In this document: positions 19,990-28,493 of the stretch, piece after piece
Numbering within the stretch: position 1 is the stretch's first letter
Layout of the letters: each line of letters begins with the position of its first letter
Assembly (NCBI GenBank): GCA_947500035.1
Contig: CANMQP010000003.1
Span: forward strand, 141,077-205,076
Direction of reading: 5' to 3'
DNA: 64,000 nt
Source: an uncultured Kiloniellaceae bacterium
Lineage (GTDB): Bacteria; Pseudomonadota; Alphaproteobacteria; Kiloniellales; Kiloniellaceae
Notes under the pieces: generated by a model
Databases searched by the model: none
Told to the model about the DNA's origin: nothing
What the model saw: the letters and a program-made list of their open reading frames with translations, nothing else
Translations under genes and position numbers: made by a program

Positions 19990-20949
19990 CTATCGCTGAG
20001 CGGCGATCTCCCTTCGCTCGCTCTTGAGCAGCAGTTTTCCATCCCAAACACCATCTTCGACCATTTTCGTCACTTCTCCGCATAACTCCTGAGAAAACCG
20101 CGTCACTGCGTTCGAGGTTTGGCGACCAAGGGGCAAGGCGACGACAAGTTTACGGGAGAGGGCGGGAGAGACAATCGACGTTGCCGTCAGTTTGCCCTCT
20201 ACGACTTCCTCGTGGATTGAGGCATAGGGCAGAACTGTCGCCGCATGTCCGCGCCGCGCCAGATCCTTCAGAGTCTGCAGGGCATCGGCTTCCACCGGCA
20301 CATTCAACTTCAGGCCTTGCTTCGCCGCTTCCTGCTCCAGGAGAATACGCAGGCTGTGGTTTGGACCCGGTAGAACTAGCGCACGCCGCGCGATATCGGC
20401 GAAGCGCACTGCACGGCGGACATCAAGCGCTTCTTCCTTGCTGGCGACCAGAAAGAGGTTTTCCATCAGGAGTGGCTGCACCATCAGGTTTGTCTGCTTT
20501 TCCTGGGCGTACATGATGGCGATGTCGACTTCACCCCTGAGCAGCCATTCCAGAAGATACTCGGTGAAGGCCGGGACGATCCTCAGACTCACATCCGGGT
20601 AGGCCGTGCGAAAGCGCTCAGTGATACGGGCTGCGAGGATGTCGCCGACTGTCGGCGGAATTCCGATCACGACTTTTCCTCTGACCGCATCTGCCTGTTC
20701 CGTCAGATCCGCGCATGTTTCCTCGACCTGACGCAGGATCGAGGTGGCGCGCGACAGCAGCAGCTCGCCTGCTTCAGTCAGGATCATGCCCCGCCCGTGG
20801 CGTGAGAAGAGCTGCGTTTTAAGTTCGTCTTCCAGCATCCTGATTTGCCGGCTGAGTGCGGGCTGCGCGATCCTCAGACGCTCGGCTGTCTTACTGAGAC
20901 TGCCCAGTTCCGCGACCTGGACGAAGGTGTTGAGTTGTTTAAGGTCCAT
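19990..20949 (-). CDS. LysR-type transcriptional regulator
   Basis: The product has about 319 residues with an N-terminal winged helix-turn-helix (LKQLNTFVQVAELGSLSKTAE, then AQPALSRQIRMLE) and a two-lobed effector domain. The ATG at 20949 is preferred over an upstream TTG. It is divergent from the split TPP-dependent decarboxylase, with palindromes in the 117-base gap, so it probably controls those genes and itself. The effector is unknown; a sulfonate or 2-oxo acid is a guess from the neighbours. Confidence 0.9.
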   Translation of the reverse strand: MDLKQLNTFVQVAELGSLSKTAERLRIAQPALSRQIRMLEDELKTQLFSRHGRGMILTEAGELLLSRATSILRQVEETCADLTEQADAVRGKVVIGIPPTVGDILAARITERFRTAYPDVSLRIVPAFTEYLLEWLLRGEVDIAIMYAQEKQTNLMVQPLLMENLFLVASKEEALDVRRAVRFADIARRALVLPGPNHSLRILLEQEAAKQGLKLNVPVEADALQTLKDLARRGHAATVLPYASIHEEVVEGKLTATSIVSPALSRKLVVALPLGRQTSNAVTRFSQELCGEVTKMVEDGVWDGKLLLKSERREIAAQR

Positions 20950-20977
20950 TCTGCTATCCAAAAATTATATAGCTTTT

Positions 20978-21002
20978 TATAAAATCTTATATTTCAAATA
21001 TA
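20978..21002. promoter_or_regulatory. LysR-type operator candidate
   Basis: Two adjoining inverted repeats lie between the divergent LysR and decarboxylase genes: TATAA-N4-TTATA at 20978-20991 and TATATTT-C-AAATATA at 20988-21002. The second satisfies the T-N11-A rule for LysR-family binding sites. Confidence 0.55.
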
Positions 21003-21066
21003 TCTTCTGTGTTGATAGATTCCCAACGACAAGGTCATGCAGGCAAATTGAAGTGCGAACCCCGTC

Positions 21067-21615
21067 ATGCAGCAAACTCCTCTCCAAAACGGTCAATCGA
21101 TTGATTGGAAAGCACAGGTCTATGAAGTGCTGAAGGATTTTGACGTCAAGCATGCGGCTTACGTGCCCGATGCGGGGCACGCCACGGCAATCGAGCGCTT
21201 CAATGCCGATGAGGCGGTGCACTCGGTGGTCTTAACCACCGAGGAGGAGGGGATCGGCTATCTGGCCGGCGCCTGGCTTGGTGGTGAGCGGGGTGTTCTC
21301 TTGTTGCAGTCGAGTGGTGTCGGCAATTGCATCAACACCTTGGCGCTTCAGGTATGCGCGCGCTTTCCATTGCTCATGGTCGTGACCATGCGCGGCGATT
21401 GGGCCGAATTCAATCAATGGCAAAATCCCATGGGTCAGGCGACCGAAGCGGCGTTGAACCTCATGGGTGTGAGGACCTGGCGCGCTGAAAAAGCCGAGGA
21501 AGTTGAGGGGCTTTTGCGTGGAGCGGCGACGATGGCATTCGAAGGGGACCAAGCCTGTGCTGTTCTTTTGAGCCAACAGCTGATCGGTAAAAAACTATGG
21601 AACCAGGTGCAATGA
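21067..21615 (+). CDS. TPP-dependent decarboxylase, PYR-domain subunit (sulfopyruvate/phosphonopyruvate decarboxylase alpha-like)
   Basis: The 182-residue product is a lone pyrimidine-binding domain of a TPP enzyme, as in ComD, the alpha subunit of sulfopyruvate decarboxylase. It has the activating Glu in TTEEEGIGYLAGAWLGG and the block LLQSSGVGNCINTLAL. The partner domain is the next gene, overlapping by 4 bases. ComDE turns sulfopyruvate into sulfoacetaldehyde, but sulfoacetaldehyde acetyltransferase is not nearby, so another 2-oxo acid is possible. The substrate is uncertain, the fold is not. Confidence 0.82.
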   Translation: MQQTPLQNGQSIDWKAQVYEVLKDFDVKHAAYVPDAGHATAIERFNADEAVHSVVLTTEEEGIGYLAGAWLGGERGVLLLQSSGVGNCINTLALQVCARFPLLMVVTMRGDWAEFNQWQNPMGQATEAALNLMGVRTWRAEKAEEVEGLLRGAATMAFEGDQACAVLLSQQLIGKKLWNQVQ

Positions 21616-22196
21616 CGTTCCCTCTCTTGAACCGGAGAGAAGCTGTTGCGGAGCTACTTATAGATCGTGGCGATCTGATCGTGACGACCGGTCTCGGGTC
21701 GCCGTCCTACGATGTCATGGCGGCGGGCGACCATGACCGGAATTATTACCTTTGGGCCGCGATGGGCAGCGCCGCGACCGTCGGCCTCGGGCTGGCGATG
21801 TCCCGGCCTCAGGATCCGGTCCTTGTGGTGACCGGTGACGGCGAGATGCTGATGGGCATGGGCGCCCTGGCCACTATTGCCGTGCAGGCGCCCAAGAACC
21901 TAACGATCGCCGTTCTTGACAACGGCCACTACGGTGAGACGGGAATGCAGCGCAGCCATGCCGGTCACGGCATCGGGCTTGAGAAGGTCGCCCAAAGCGT
22001 CAATTTCGACTGGACGGCCCGCATCACCGACTTGGCCGGTGTCTGTGACCTTCGTGCACGGGTTCACGCGAAAAATGCGTTGAGTTTTGCCGCGATCACA
22101 ATCGACGTGACGGAGGAAGACCGCGTGTTGCCATCCCGCGACGGCGTCTACATCAAAAACCGCGTTCGCGCGGCTCTGGGCCAGCAGGTTTTTTGA
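21612..22196 (+). CDS. TPP-dependent decarboxylase, PP-domain subunit (ComE-like)
   Basis: This is the diphosphate-binding half of the split TPP enzyme (about 194 residues). It has the TPP/Mg motif beginning GDGEMLMGMGAL and ending LDNGHYGETG about 30 residues later. The ATG at 21612 overlaps the stop of the preceding gene; an ATG 15 bases earlier is an alternative. It probably forms an alpha/beta complex with the preceding subunit. A convergent aldehyde dehydrogenase follows after a hairpin. Confidence 0.84.
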   Translation: MTFPLLNRREAVAELLIDRGDLIVTTGLGSPSYDVMAAGDHDRNYYLWAAMGSAATVGLGLAMSRPQDPVLVVTGDGEMLMGMGALATIAVQAPKNLTIAVLDNGHYGETGMQRSHAGHGIGLEKVAQSVNFDWTARITDLAGVCDLRARVHAKNALSFAAITIDVTEEDRVLPSRDGVYIKNRVRAALGQQVF

Positions 22197-22202
22197 ACGC
22201 CG

Positions 22203-22233
22203 GGTCTTTAAGCCGCGGTGCGCCTCAAAGACC
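22203..22233. terminator. Hairpin between convergent genes
   Basis: GGTCTTT (22203-22209) pairs with AAAGACC (22227-22233). Inner pairs AG/CT and CGC/GCG extend the stem across two mismatches. It sits between the decarboxylase and aldehyde dehydrogenase stops and fits a bidirectional terminator. Confidence 0.5.
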
Positions 22234-22250
22234 AGCGATGCTGCCGTTGA

Positions 22251-23726
22251 TTACCGGATAATAAAGGGGTTGGCGACGGGCGAGGCCTGTGCCAGCCAGA
22301 CGGATTTTGTCTGCAGATACTCCTTGATTGCTTCTAAGCCGCTTTCCCGGCCGATCCCGCTTTGCTTATAGCCACCGAAAGGTGAGGTGTAGCTGACGGC
22401 CCGGTAGGTGTTGATCCACACGGTACCGGCTTTCAGCCGTTCCGACATACGAAGAGCGCAACCCATATCCTTGGTCCAAACGCCCGCCGCCAGGCCAAAG
22501 TCGATGTCATTTGCGATGCGCAGGGCATCTTCCTCATCCTCGAAGGGTATGACTGAAAGAACCGGACCGAAAACCTCTTCCTGGGCGATACGCATATCGT
22601 TGCGCACGTCGGTGAAGATGGTGGGCTCGACGAACTGCCCGCCGGTGGCGCCGGGCCCGTCGTACGGCTTGCCGCCCAGCACACAGGTTGCGCCTTCTTC
22701 GCGTGCAATCTCAATGTAGTCGAGTACTTTTTTGTACTGCGGTGGTGTTGTGACGGGACCGACGTGAGTCTCCAACGACATCGGATCACCGATCGTGGCT
22801 TCTCCAGCGACCTTGACCAGCCGTTCGACCAATGCGTTGTGGATGGACTTTTGCAGCAGCAGGCGCGAGCCCGCGATACAGGTCTGGCCGGTCGCCGCGA
22901 AGATGCCGGAAATCGCGCCCATGACGGCGGCTTCCTGATCGGCGTCCTCAAAGACGATATTGGGCGACTTTCCGCCCAGCTCCAGGGATACATGTTTGAG
23001 ATCGCGAGCCGCGGCTTCGTTGATCTTGCGTCCGGCCACGTCGGAGCCGGTGAAAGCGATCTTGGCCACGTCCTTATGCGCGACGAGCGCCTGCCCGACA
23101 TCCGCGCCAAAACCGGTAACCGTATTGACGACGCCGGGCGGGAATCCGGCTTCCTCGACAAGCTTCATGAAGGCTAGAGTGGAGGCGGAGGTGAACTCCG
23201 AAGGTTTGATGACCGCTGTGTTGCCTGCGGCCAAGGCTGCCGCCAGCTTCCATGCGAGGAGCAGGAGCGGGGAGTTCCAAGGCGTGATCATGGCGATCAC
23301 GCCCAGAGGTTCATAGCGTGTGAAATTGAGGACGGCTTCCTTGTCCGTCGGAATGACGGCGCCTTCGATCTTGTCGGCAAGTCCGCCGTAGTAGCGATAC
23401 CATTCGGCCATATACTTGGTTTGCGCGGACATCTCGGCGTACAGCTTGCCGTTATCGCGGACCTCGGTCTCCGCCAGCGCGGCTGAGTCCCGTTCGATCA
23501 ACTCCGCGAGGCGCATAAGCAGACGGCCGCGTTGCGATGGCTTCATCGCCGACCATTCACCGTCAAATGCTGTCAGTGCGGCTGCGACGGCACGATCGAC
23601 ATCCATGCCGTTACCATGTGCGATTTCGGCCCAGGCTTCGCCGCTATAGGGATTGAAGGTCTCAAACCATTTCCCAGCGTCTGGTGCCACCCAGGCACCG
23701 CCGATATAGTGCTGGTACTTTTCCAT
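22251..23726 (-). CDS. NAD(P)-dependent aldehyde dehydrogenase
   Basis: The 491-residue enzyme has the complete family signature: MITPWNSPLLLLAWK for cofactor binding, FTGSDVAGRKI, the general-base Glu in LELGGKSPN, and the nucleophile Cys in GQTCIAGSR. AGGAG lies 7 bases before the ATG. It oxidises an aldehyde to the acid. Neighbouring decarboxylases that make aldehydes (the ComDE-like and AruI-like enzymes) suggest it takes their products, but this is inferred from position, and it is transcribed against the first and away from the second. Confidence 0.93.
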   Translation of the reverse strand: MEKYQHYIGGAWVAPDAGKWFETFNPYSGEAWAEIAHGNGMDVDRAVAAALTAFDGEWSAMKPSQRGRLLMRLAELIERDSAALAETEVRDNGKLYAEMSAQTKYMAEWYRYYGGLADKIEGAVIPTDKEAVLNFTRYEPLGVIAMITPWNSPLLLLAWKLAAALAAGNTAVIKPSEFTSASTLAFMKLVEEAGFPPGVVNTVTGFGADVGQALVAHKDVAKIAFTGSDVAGRKINEAAARDLKHVSLELGGKSPNIVFEDADQEAAVMGAISGIFAATGQTCIAGSRLLLQKSIHNALVERLVKVAGEATIGDPMSLETHVGPVTTPPQYKKVLDYIEIAREEGATCVLGGKPYDGPGATGGQFVEPTIFTDVRNDMRIAQEEVFGPVLSVIPFEDEEDALRIANDIDFGLAAGVWTKDMGCALRMSERLKAGTVWINTYRAVSYTSPFGGYKQSGIGRESGLEAIKEYLQTKSVWLAQASPVANPFIIR

Positions 23727-23973
23727 CTGTCGTCTCCTGTCGGTTTTTTTGCCCGCCGCTTTACGCGGAAATTATTTTGCCCGGTTGTTATAGCATCAGA
23801 TTTTCCTGCCAGGCCTTGAAGTAGAACTTTTCGATAACCGCTTTCGAATTTCAACATGGCTCGGCAGCGCGTAAGAAACCGTATTTCGTTGACAAGGAAA
23901 GCTGCGCTGCCAGATCTAGAGGTCCTCGGATCGGCACGGGGTCAGATTCGCAAAGGCCAGTACGAGTAGACTT

Positions 23974-25560
23974 ATGACCACTATCGGTGAAGCCATTGTC
24001 CGCTACCTCGAAGAGCGGGAACTGCCGGTTGTTTTCGGATTGCCTGGGGTGCATACGGTCGAGCTTTACAGGGGGCTGGCCCAGTCGAAGATCCGTCATG
24101 TCATCGCGCGCCATGAGCAGGGGGCCGGCTTCATGGCCGACGGCTTCGCACGCGTATCGGGGCAGCCGGGTGTGGCCTTCGTGATCACCGGTCCGGGTGT
24201 CACCAATATACTGACAGCGATGGCACAGGCGCGCTCGGACAGCGTGCCCATGCTGGTGGTTTCAAGTGTGAACGAGCGGGCTGGTCTCGGCTTGGGTCTG
24301 GGGCACCTGCACGAACTTCCCGACCAGCAGGGGGTTTGTGCGCTTGTAGCCTGCCGTTCGGAACAGGTGACTTCGGATGCCGAGTTGATGCCCGCGCTGC
24401 ATGGGATCTATCAGGACTTTGCGACGAAGCGTCCTGGGCCTATGCACCTGGAGGCCCCGTTGGATGTGATGGGGGCTTCGTTTGACCAGGATTTAAGCGC
24501 GCCTGATACTAAAGCACCGCCGGTTCCGGGACCCGAACTTCTTAAGAGTGCCGCGGGACTGCTATCGCGGGCGCGCCAACCGGTCATTCTGGCTGGGGGC
24601 GGCGCGCGCTGGGCCGAGGATGCGCTCCTGGCCCTTGCCGAACAACTGAACGCACCGGTTGTCCAGACCATCAATGCCCGTGGCTTGATGCATGGTCACC
24701 CACTTACAATCCCGGCCAGCGCCAGTCTGGAGGCGGTGCGCGACCTGCTTCGGGAATCCGACGCCATTCTCGCCGTCGGGACAGAACTCGGGACGACCGA
24801 TTATGACATTTACCGCAATGGCGGCCTGCCTGAGTTGAGCAACATGGTTCGCATCGATATTTGCCCTGACCAACTCGCCCGCCATCCTGCCGACGTTAAA
24901 CTCTGCGGCATGGCGGCGGATGTCCTGCCACTGCTGAGCAGGGCGCTGGGTGAAGGCAGAGGCACGCCGGATTGGGGGGCTGAGCAGGCGGCTGAAACCC
25001 GGCTCAAGGCGCTGGCCGAACTACCGGGTGACTATGCCCATCAGGTGGAGATGCTGAACTGCATCCGCGACAGTTGTCCGAACTCCATCATCGTCGGAGA
25101 TTCCACCCAGCCGATTTACGCGGGGAATCTCTACTACGACCATGACTGCGCAGGCGGATGGTTCAATTCCTCGGTTGGCTATGGGGCCTTGGGTTATGGC
25201 ATTCCCGCCGCAATCGGCGCGGCTCTGGCGGCGCCCGATCGGCAGGTCGTCTGTATCACGGGGGACGGGGGCGCGCAGTTCACTCTGCCGGAATTGATGA
25301 CTGCCTTGGACGAGAAACTGCCGATCATCTTCGTCATATGGAACAATGCGGGATATCTGGAAATCGAAACCTCCATGGCCGACGCCAATGTCGAGGTGGT
25401 CGACTGTGATCCCACCCCGCCGGACTTTGAGGCGCTTGCCAAGGCTTGCTCGATGTCTTTCCGGCGTTGCGAAAACAGCACCGCCGCTCTTTCCGAGGCG
25501 CTCAAATCGCACAAGTCCGCTGATGGACCGATGATCATTGAAGTGGATGTCCCGCGTTGA
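23974..25560 (+). CDS. TPP-dependent decarboxylase/lyase, AruI-like
   Basis: This full-length three-domain TPP enzyme (528 residues) has the activating Glu in ARHEQGAGFMADGFARV, a central domain with VILAGGGARWAEDALL, and the TPP motif GDGGAQFTLPEL ending in WNNAGYLEIE. The style (TTIGEAIVRYLEER, VFGLPGVHTVELYRGL) resembles proteins named 5-guanidino-2-oxopentanoate decarboxylase (AruI) of the arginine transaminase route. With an aldehyde dehydrogenase next door and arc genes 9 kb away, that role is plausible. An acetolactate-synthase-like or other 2-oxo acid decarboxylase remains possible. The upstream ribosome site is weak. Confidence 0.8.
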   Translation: MTTIGEAIVRYLEERELPVVFGLPGVHTVELYRGLAQSKIRHVIARHEQGAGFMADGFARVSGQPGVAFVITGPGVTNILTAMAQARSDSVPMLVVSSVNERAGLGLGLGHLHELPDQQGVCALVACRSEQVTSDAELMPALHGIYQDFATKRPGPMHLEAPLDVMGASFDQDLSAPDTKAPPVPGPELLKSAAGLLSRARQPVILAGGGARWAEDALLALAEQLNAPVVQTINARGLMHGHPLTIPASASLEAVRDLLRESDAILAVGTELGTTDYDIYRNGGLPELSNMVRIDICPDQLARHPADVKLCGMAADVLPLLSRALGEGRGTPDWGAEQAAETRLKALAELPGDYAHQVEMLNCIRDSCPNSIIVGDSTQPIYAGNLYYDHDCAGGWFNSSVGYGALGYGIPAAIGAALAAPDRQVVCITGDGGAQFTLPELMTALDEKLPIIFVIWNNAGYLEIETSMADANVEVVDCDPTPPDFEALAKACSMSFRRCENSTAALSEALKSHKSADGPMIIEVDVPR

Positions 25561-25701
25561 GTGTCTTGCGTTGCTTCATCTCCCGAGTCGGGGAACATAG
25601 GGCGACCTGAGCAGGTTATCGCGAAAAAAACGGCTATGGCGTCCGGAGTGCAAATGCTACGCAAGGCGTGAGCGCTTAAGCGAAAAAGAGGAGAAGGCTT
25701 G

Positions 25702-26916
25702 ATGGGCGAGAGTCTCATTGCACCGAAAAACAAGTCGTACGATGTCGTGATTGTCGGCGGCGCGATGCTTGGATCCTCGGTCGCCTGGTTCCTGAGCAAC
25801 AACCCGGATTTTGACGGTTCCGTCCTGGTGGTCGAGCGGGACCCGACCTACGAGTTCACCTCGACAGTGCATACCAATAGCTGTATGCGGCAGCAGTTCT
25901 CGAATGAGATCAACGTGCGGATCTCGCAATTCGCAGCCGAATTCGTGAAAAACTTCCGTGAATTCATGGGCAATGACGAGCGCGTGCCGGAAGTGCCGCT
26001 TCACAGCTACGGCTATATGTATCTTGCCGACAATGAAGCCTTTGCGCAGGTGCTGCGGGAAAATCAGAAGCTCCAGGCGGCCTGTGGGGCCGGCACGAAG
26101 TTCATGACGCGCGACGAGATAAAGCGCGACTACCCCTTCTACCAGCTCGACGACATCGTTGGCGCGAACCACAACCTGGTCGATGAGGGGTACTTCGAAG
26201 GCAGCACGCTCTTCGACTGGTGGAAACGCTCCGCGCGCGAAAAAGGGGCGGAGTACATTGCCAACGAGGTGGTTGCGATGACCAAAAACCCAACCGGCGC
26301 CCGGGTCGAGAGCGTGACCCTGAAGTCGGGTGAAGTCATTGCCTGCGGCGCGGTGGTGAACGCCTCAGGCCCGCGCGCGGTCTTGACGTCGCGCATGGCG
26401 GGCATCGAAATTCCCGTCGAGCCCCGCAAACGCTACACCTTCATCTTTTCGGCGGAACAGCCCCTGGACCGGGATTTGCCGCTGACCATCGATCCCTCGG
26501 GTGTTCATATGCGCAGCGACGGAACCTATTATCTCGCGGGCTGCCCGCCCGATGAAGATCCTGCGGTTGACTACGATGATTTCGTTCAGGACTTCAGCAT
26601 ATGGGAAGAGAAGGCTTGGCCCGTCATCGCAACCCGTGTTCCCCAATTCGAGGCGATAAAGCTGGTCAATTCCTGGGCCGGACACTACGCGTACAACACC
26701 CTGGACCAGAATGCGATCCTGGGACCCCACACGGAGGTCGAGAATTTCATTTTTGTGAACGGCTTTTCAGGCCACGGTTTCCAGCAGTCTCCCGCCATGG
26801 GGCGCGGTACATCGGAATGGATCACCTATGGCGAATACCGCTCTCTCGACCTGACGCCATTTCATTACGACCGCATCGCGCAAAACAGACCTTTCCTTGA
26901 AAAGGCGGTTATTTAG
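25702..26916 (+). CDS. FAD-dependent amine oxidase/dehydrogenase (DAO, sarcosine-oxidase-like)
   Basis: The 404-residue flavoprotein has the N-terminal dinucleotide fold YDVVIVGGAMLGSSVAWFL, an Arg-containing segment SCMRQQFSNEINVRIS, and the C-terminal FAD contact ENFIFVNGFSGHGFQQSPAMG typical of the DAO/sarcosine oxidase family. It probably oxidises a secondary amine or amino acid. The ATG at 25702 has GAGGAGAAGG upstream. It may be co-transcribed with the TPP enzyme 141 bases before it; the substrate is unknown. Confidence 0.85.
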   Translation: MGESLIAPKNKSYDVVIVGGAMLGSSVAWFLSNNPDFDGSVLVVERDPTYEFTSTVHTNSCMRQQFSNEINVRISQFAAEFVKNFREFMGNDERVPEVPLHSYGYMYLADNEAFAQVLRENQKLQAACGAGTKFMTRDEIKRDYPFYQLDDIVGANHNLVDEGYFEGSTLFDWWKRSAREKGAEYIANEVVAMTKNPTGARVESVTLKSGEVIACGAVVNASGPRAVLTSRMAGIEIPVEPRKRYTFIFSAEQPLDRDLPLTIDPSGVHMRSDGTYYLAGCPPDEDPAVDYDDFVQDFSIWEEKAWPVIATRVPQFEAIKLVNSWAGHYAYNTLDQNAILGPHTEVENFIFVNGFSGHGFQQSPAMGRGTSEWITYGEYRSLDLTPFHYDRIAQNRPFLEKAVI

Positions 26917-27156
26917 AAGCACCGGCCGGTTTCAGGCTTTGTGCCATAATTCGTGGCTCCATCCGATGACGTGAACGCGTAGCAGGTTTGGTGCTTTTAC
27001 CGCTTGCCGGTTTCATGCTCCCTGTGAGACGGTTGTATTTGAGATTTGACTGCGGGCCATCGGAAGACCGGGCCTGCTCCACGTATCAGCATTTACTGCC
27101 CTGAGTGGCGGGCAGGATCAGAAGTAGAGAGCACCACTTGGTGCCTTGGAGGATTC

Positions 27157-28017
27157 ATGGAATACCATACGCCTGGCAGCTTCGAAGACGCCGCCACGAT
27201 CGCGGCGAAAGCGGAGGGAGTGACACGGTTTCTGGCGGGCGGCACCGATGTCCTGGTGCAGCTGCGCGCGGATATGGTGACGCCCGACGTGCTCATCGAT
27301 ATCAAGCAGATCGCAGGTGTCAAAGACATCGCCCGCGAGGAGGGCGGCTGGCGGATCGGCGCGGCTGTGGCCGGAGCCGAAATGACCGAGCATACTGAGC
27401 TGGGTAAGGAATGGCCGGGGGTGGTCGAGGCGATGGATCTGATCGGATCCACCCAGATCCAGGGACGGGCGACCCTGGTTGGAAACCTCTGCAATGGCTC
27501 ACCGGCTGCCGACAGCGTTCCGGCACTCATGGCGGCTGGCGCGTCGGTCTCGGTGGTCGGCGCATCCGGCACTCGCAAAGTACCGGTCGAGGAAATCCCC
27601 GCAGGCCCGGGCAAAACCAATCTTGCCAAAGGCGAGGTTATCAGTGCGGTGCATTTGCCGGTACGGGGTGACAATGCCGGCGATGCTTATCTGCGGTTTA
27701 TCCCGCGCACCGAGATGGATATTGCTGTTGTCGGCTGCGGCGTCAGTCTCCGGCTTGATGGTCCGACGGTCGCGGAAGCCCGTGTTTCCCTGGGGGCAGT
27801 GGCGCCCAGGGTTCTTCTGGTCGAGGAGGCTGCAAAAGCGATCATTGGCACGACGCTGGATGAGGCTGCTCTTGATGCTCTGGCGGCAGCTGCATCGGCG
27901 GCGTGCAACCCGATTGACGACAAACGCGGCACCATCGAGTTCCGCACCCATGTGGCCGGTGTCTTGGCGAAGCGCGCCGCCAAAATAGCTTATGAGCGTG
28001 CAGGAGGTGCCAAATGA
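27157..28017 (+). CDS. Molybdenum hydroxylase, FAD-binding medium subunit (CoxM/XdhB type)
   Basis: The 286-residue subunit passes electrons from the iron-sulfur subunit to FAD. It has FLAGGTDVLVQLR for FAD binding and IQGRATLVGNLCNGSPAADS, the family signature near the flavin ring. There is no inserted iron-sulfur loop, so it is not the hydroxybenzoyl-CoA reductase type. The ATG at 27157 has GGAGGA upstream; the longer in-frame extension lacks conserved sequence. It overlaps the small subunit by 4 bases. Confidence 0.92.
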   Translation: MEYHTPGSFEDAATIAAKAEGVTRFLAGGTDVLVQLRADMVTPDVLIDIKQIAGVKDIAREEGGWRIGAAVAGAEMTEHTELGKEWPGVVEAMDLIGSTQIQGRATLVGNLCNGSPAADSVPALMAAGASVSVVGASGTRKVPVEEIPAGPGKTNLAKGEVISAVHLPVRGDNAGDAYLRFIPRTEMDIAVVGCGVSLRLDGPTVAEARVSLGAVAPRVLLVEEAAKAIIGTTLDEAALDALAAAASAACNPIDDKRGTIEFRTHVAGVLAKRAAKIAYERAGGAK

Positions 28018-28493
28018 GCATGATTCACGTATCCACGACCGTGAACGGTGATGAGGTCGAGTTCCTCTGCGATCCGCGGGAAACCCTTCTGGATGTCCTG
28101 CGTGACAGGCTGGCGCTGACCGGCGCGAAAGAAGGATGCGGCACCGGCGACTGCGGCGCCTGTTCCGTCACGGTTGACGACCGGCTTGTCTGCTCCTGCC
28201 TGATGCTCGGTGCGGAAGCCGAAGGCAAATCCATCGGCACCATCGAGGGTATGGCCGATGGCGAGGAGCTGCATCCTCTGCAGGAGAAGTTCATCGAGTA
28301 TGCCGCGTTGCAATGCGGGGTCTGCACACCGGGCGTTCTGGTGGCGACCGAGGCGCTGCTGAAAAAGAACCCGGACCCAACCGAGACCGAAGTGCGCTAT
28401 TGGCTGGCGGGCAACCTCTGCCGCTGTACCGGTTACGACAAGATCATCCGCGCTGTGCTGGACACGGCTGCTGACTTGAGAAAGGCATCGTAA
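28014..28493 (+). CDS. Molybdenum hydroxylase, two-[2Fe-2S] small subunit
   Basis: The 159-residue subunit has the plant-ferredoxin-type cluster ligands Cys42, Cys47 and Cys50 (GCGTGDCGAC) with Cys62, and the second cluster in LQCGVCTPG and CRCTGY. This is the standard CoxS/XdhC architecture. The start overlaps the medium subunit stop and the end overlaps the large subunit start by one base, so all three subunits are translationally coupled. Confidence 0.95.
   Translation: MSMIHVSTTVNGDEVEFLCDPRETLLDVLRDRLALTGAKEGCGTGDCGACSVTVDDRLVCSCLMLGAEAEGKSIGTIEGMADGEELHPLQEKFIEYAALQCGVCTPGVLVATEALLKKNPDPTETEVRYWLAGNLCRCTGYDKIIRAVLDTAADLRKAS

Noticed and set aside
22185..22215. Fifth copy of the ECF-type motif (T6-GAACG) at the end of the decarboxylase gene
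   Set aside because: The -10 position reads CGGTG, not CGAC, and no gene follows on that strand.
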